In this document: positions 62,533-64,000 of the stretch, piece after piece
Layout of the letters: each line of letters opens with the position of its first letter
Numbering within the stretch: position 1 is the first letter of the stretch
From: Trichomonas vaginalis G3
Lineage: Eukaryota > Parabasalia > Trichomonadida > Trichomonadidae
Assembly (NCBI RefSeq): GCF_026262505.1
Contig: NC_067205.1
Coordinates: forward strand, 9,176,001 to 9,240,000
Direction: 5' to 3'
Length of the DNA: 64,000 bases
The notes under the pieces: model-generated
Seen by the model: the letters and a program-made list of their open reading frames with translations, nothing else
Told to the model about the DNA's origin: nothing
The model's database searches: none
Position numbers and translations under genes: made by a program

Positions 62533-62734
62533 TTAATGTAGTATATATGTATTAAGGTAGGTTACAAAATTCACTATAAAATCTATCGTTCGTAACACTC
62601 TCAATATATTTACTATATGCATCTAATATCATTGATACCTTTTTATTTATATTGAACCGCATTTTCATCAATTTTGAAATAATCGTTACGATCCCCTAAA
62701 TAAGTGTTGCCCAAATTCAATTCAAAAAATCGTT

Positions 62735-62885
62735 TTTGGACTTTTTTGGCGCCATAGATAACCCCATAATGTAGAGGTGTCTTTCCCTTTTTATCTTTAG
62801 CATCAATATTTGCATCTTGTTAAATAAGAAGATCGATTATTCCATTGCTATTATTTATTGCTGCATAATGAAGGACGGTTTTATT
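62735..62885 (-). pseudogene. Duplicated ankyrin fragment
   Basis: Minus strand encodes KTVLHYAAINNSNGIIDLLI, a stop, then QDANIDAKDKKGKTPLHYG. This is nearly the same as the first repeats of the gene at 61807-62532 (LHYAAINNSNRIIDLLISQG). It is a duplicated piece that has since acquired an in-frame stop. Confidence 0.7.
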
Positions 62886-63289
62886 GAAATCAATATAAGC
62901 TTGTGTAATTTTGGAAAATCCTTCCACATTAGGCGAATTCTATTGAAAAATATTGAGATTGTCCTTGCAATATTTGTTGAAAAGAGAATGGCCGGTCATT
63001 CAATGGTTTGAAGTTTCTCATAAGATTATTGATGTCCAAACTAAAGATTTATCGTAGAAATATCCTTATTAGATTATATATGTATACAATAATATTAATG
63101 AACTGTGAAATATTTATGTTTTTCATTATGAAATGTGACTATTGATTGTAGAGAGAATTGCATCGTATTGTCATAAAATAATGTTGTCATAATAAAATTA
63201 ATCAATATGGGGACTTTTGAAAAAGTTTATTGGCAATGTTCCTCATCTGAAGTGATTGTGCAGATGTTATAGCCCAGTCAATATTTATA
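62886..63289. other. AT-rich intergenic stretch
   Basis: No supported gene or repeat seen. Confidence 0.4.
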
Positions 63290-64000
63290 TTTTCTTTCCC
63301 TTCAAACTTATCATTATTTTATCATCGTTTTAAAATATTCTCTATCTCTTCATATTAATCATTGTTTTACAATATTTTTTATTCTTCATTATTTTATGGC
63401 ATTCTCTTTCTTTTCAAATTTATTTTATTATTTTATGAAATTCACCTTCTATTCGAATGAATTATTATTTTATTTCATTTTCTATATTTTCATATTAATC
63501 TTTGTTTAAAAATATTCTCTATCTCTTCATATTAATCTTTGTTTAAAAATATTCTCTATCTCTTCATATTAATCATTGTTTGATAGCATTCTCTTTCTTT
63601 TGATATTTATCATTGCTTAATGATATTCTCTCGATATTAATGAATGCCCTCTTAGTTTTGCTATCAAAATTAAATCAACAAATATTATCAAATTCTTAGT
63701 TGATCATGGTGCCGATGTTAACATGAAACTTATTCTATTTCTTTTCATTTTAATCATTGTTTAATTACATTCTCTTTTTCTTCATATTTATCCTTGTTTT
63801 ATCACATTCTCTTTCTTTCCATATTTGCTATTGCTTCATTGCATTCTCATTCTCTTCATATTTAGCATTTTTATATCGCATTAACTTTCTTTTCATATTA
63901 ATCATCATTTTATTACATTTGTAATTGTTTGATGAAAATCACTTTCATTTCATATTAATAGTTGGGTTATCACATTCTCTTTATCTTCTGATTTATCATT
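63290..64000 (+). repeat. Degenerate low-complexity repeat field (CTCTTTCTTTTCATATTAATC type)
   Basis: Imperfect units containing ATTCTCT, CTCTTCATATTAATC and TTGTTT follow one another to the end of the window; two adjacent copies around 63494-63560 are almost exact. Spacing varies around 35-50 bases. A clear ankyrin-coding scrap lies within it (see 63660-63735). The array continues beyond the window. Confidence 0.65.
63660..63735 (+). pseudogene. Ankyrin-coding fragment inside the repeat field
   Basis: Plus strand reads IIKFLVDHGADVNMKL, the end of a typical trichomonad ankyrin repeat, flanked on both sides by the low-complexity repeats. It is on the opposite strand to the neighbouring ankyrin gene. 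Confidence 0.6.

Overview
The window looks like nuclear DNA of a parabasalid protist, most probably Trichomonas vaginalis or a close relative. The reasons are the AT-rich sequence, very long intronless reading frames (a BEACH-WD40 protein and a giant ubiquitin protease), a DUF3447-type ankyrin protein, a mariner transposon, and large Maverick/Polinton elements ended by a hairpin-bearing inverted repeat. This is an inference from gene families and style; no database was searched.

Layout. 1-8965: host DNA with one large minus-strand gene (953-8248, BEACH/WD40) that carries a single in-frame TGA. 8966-23926: Polinton A, a badly decayed copy that reads structural genes first (plus strand), then helicase, packaging ATPase, two KilA-N type genes, repeats, a 25-base assembly gap, and a Dam-like methyltransferase beside its right end. 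23927-24181: 255 bases of host-like spacer. 24182-49150: Polinton B, about 25 kb, in the opposite orientation and better preserved. It has methyltransferase, small virion-type genes, a phage-like fibre gene, integrase, family B DNA polymerase, a GC-richer block with an HNH gene, ATPase, SF3 helicase, minor and major capsid candidates, and a large structural protein. 49151-53077: a broken host surface-protein gene, interrupted by a mariner copy (50959-52194). 53078-55001: AT-rich intergenic DNA. 55002-61574: a 2190-residue USP-family deubiquitinase. 61807-64000: a 5'-incomplete ankyrin gene, ankyrin debris and a low-complexity repeat field.

How the Polinton parts fit together: integrase, polymerase, SF3 helicase and a possible single-strand binding protein would serve replication and integration. 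The A32/FtsK-like ATPase, the capsid candidates, a coiled-coil structural protein, amphipathic MG-F proteins and a phage-type fibre would serve a virion. KilA-N, Dam and HNH genes are accessory. No maturation protease was recognised. Both copies are treated as fossils: A is heavily broken (roughly twenty breaks), B less so (roughly ten to fifteen).

The most unusual signals are non-coding. The terminal hairpins keep pairing while their bases differ. A family of TAGATCT-centred palindromes has arms that change in matched pairs. A 22-base iteron-like hairpin array lies between divergent genes. Convergent genes share a palindrome that carries both stop codons.
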